Shown here: piece after piece, positions 13,615 to 13,673 of the stretch
Position numbering within the stretch: position 1 is the first letter of the stretch
How the letters are laid out: every line of letters starts with the position of its first letter
DNA from: Draconibacterium sp.
GTDB taxonomy: Bacteria; Bacteroidota; Bacteroidia; Bacteroidales; Prolixibacteraceae
Assembly: GCA_027011835.1 (NCBI GenBank)
Contig: JALUZN010000053.1
Location: 1 to 13,673, forward strand
Length of the DNA stretch: 13,673 nucleotides
Reading direction: 5' to 3'
The notes under the pieces: model-generated
What the model saw: only the letters and a program-made list of their open reading frames with translations
What the model was told of the DNA's origin: nothing
Database searches by the model: none
Position numbers and translations under genes: made by a program

Positions 13615-13673
13615 AATTACACTTCGAAAATAAGTGGTAAGAATTATTCAATAAAATTCACATTCAATATAAG

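Noticed and set aside
13620..13636. Hairpin CACTT/AAGTG after yicC as a terminator
   Set aside because: Five base pairs, A/T-rich, with no T-run following; likely chance, and co-transcription with a downstream gene is plausible.

Overview
The window looks like a stretch of chromosome from a Bacteroidota bacterium, most likely a free-living Bacteroidales/Marinilabiliales-type organism. The signs are several TAnnTTTG promoter motifs of the Bacteroidota sigma-A type, no obvious Shine-Dalgarno sequences, a DUF5683 protein, a lipoprotein of the LVIVD-repeat type and moderately AT-rich DNA. The species assignment is inference. All ten genes are on the + strand, coding is dense, and there is no sign of phage, plasmid, transposase, CRISPR or a defence island.

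Layout: (1) positions 1-3254 hold the 3' part of a secreted/membrane TPM-domain (YgcG-like) protein followed 12 nt later by priA, the replication-restart helicase; a weak terminator and a promoter motif follow. (2) 3349-4344 is a single-domain heptose-7-phosphate kinase (RfaE1/HldE N-terminal type). (3) 4467-8468 is a compact run parA-parB-DUF5683 protein-LysM lytic transglycosylase, coupling chromosome segregation genes to envelope genes. (4) 8469-8742 is an unusually structured intergenic region with three tandem hairpins, a perfect 25-bp AT-rich palindrome and a TAnnTTTG box almost touching the next start codon. (5) 8743-9921 is mnmA, the tRNA 2-thiouridylase. (6) 10064-12141 is a two-gene unit encoding a predicted outer-membrane beta-barrel protein and an LVIVD-repeat lipoprotein. 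(7) 12142-12738 is a 597-nt noncoding region with a strong intrinsic terminator and then an approximately 250-bp nested palindromic element that resembles a dispersed intergenic repeat. (8) 12739-13614 is a YicC-family endoribonuclease.

Most of the coding content is ordinary housekeeping: replication restart, segregation, tRNA modification, RNA turnover, LPS-precursor and peptidoglycan metabolism. No new multi-gene system is convincing here. The signals most worth a second look are noncoding: the palindromic element at 12338-12588 and the structured region before mnmA. The uncharacterised barrel plus lipoprotein pair comes next.
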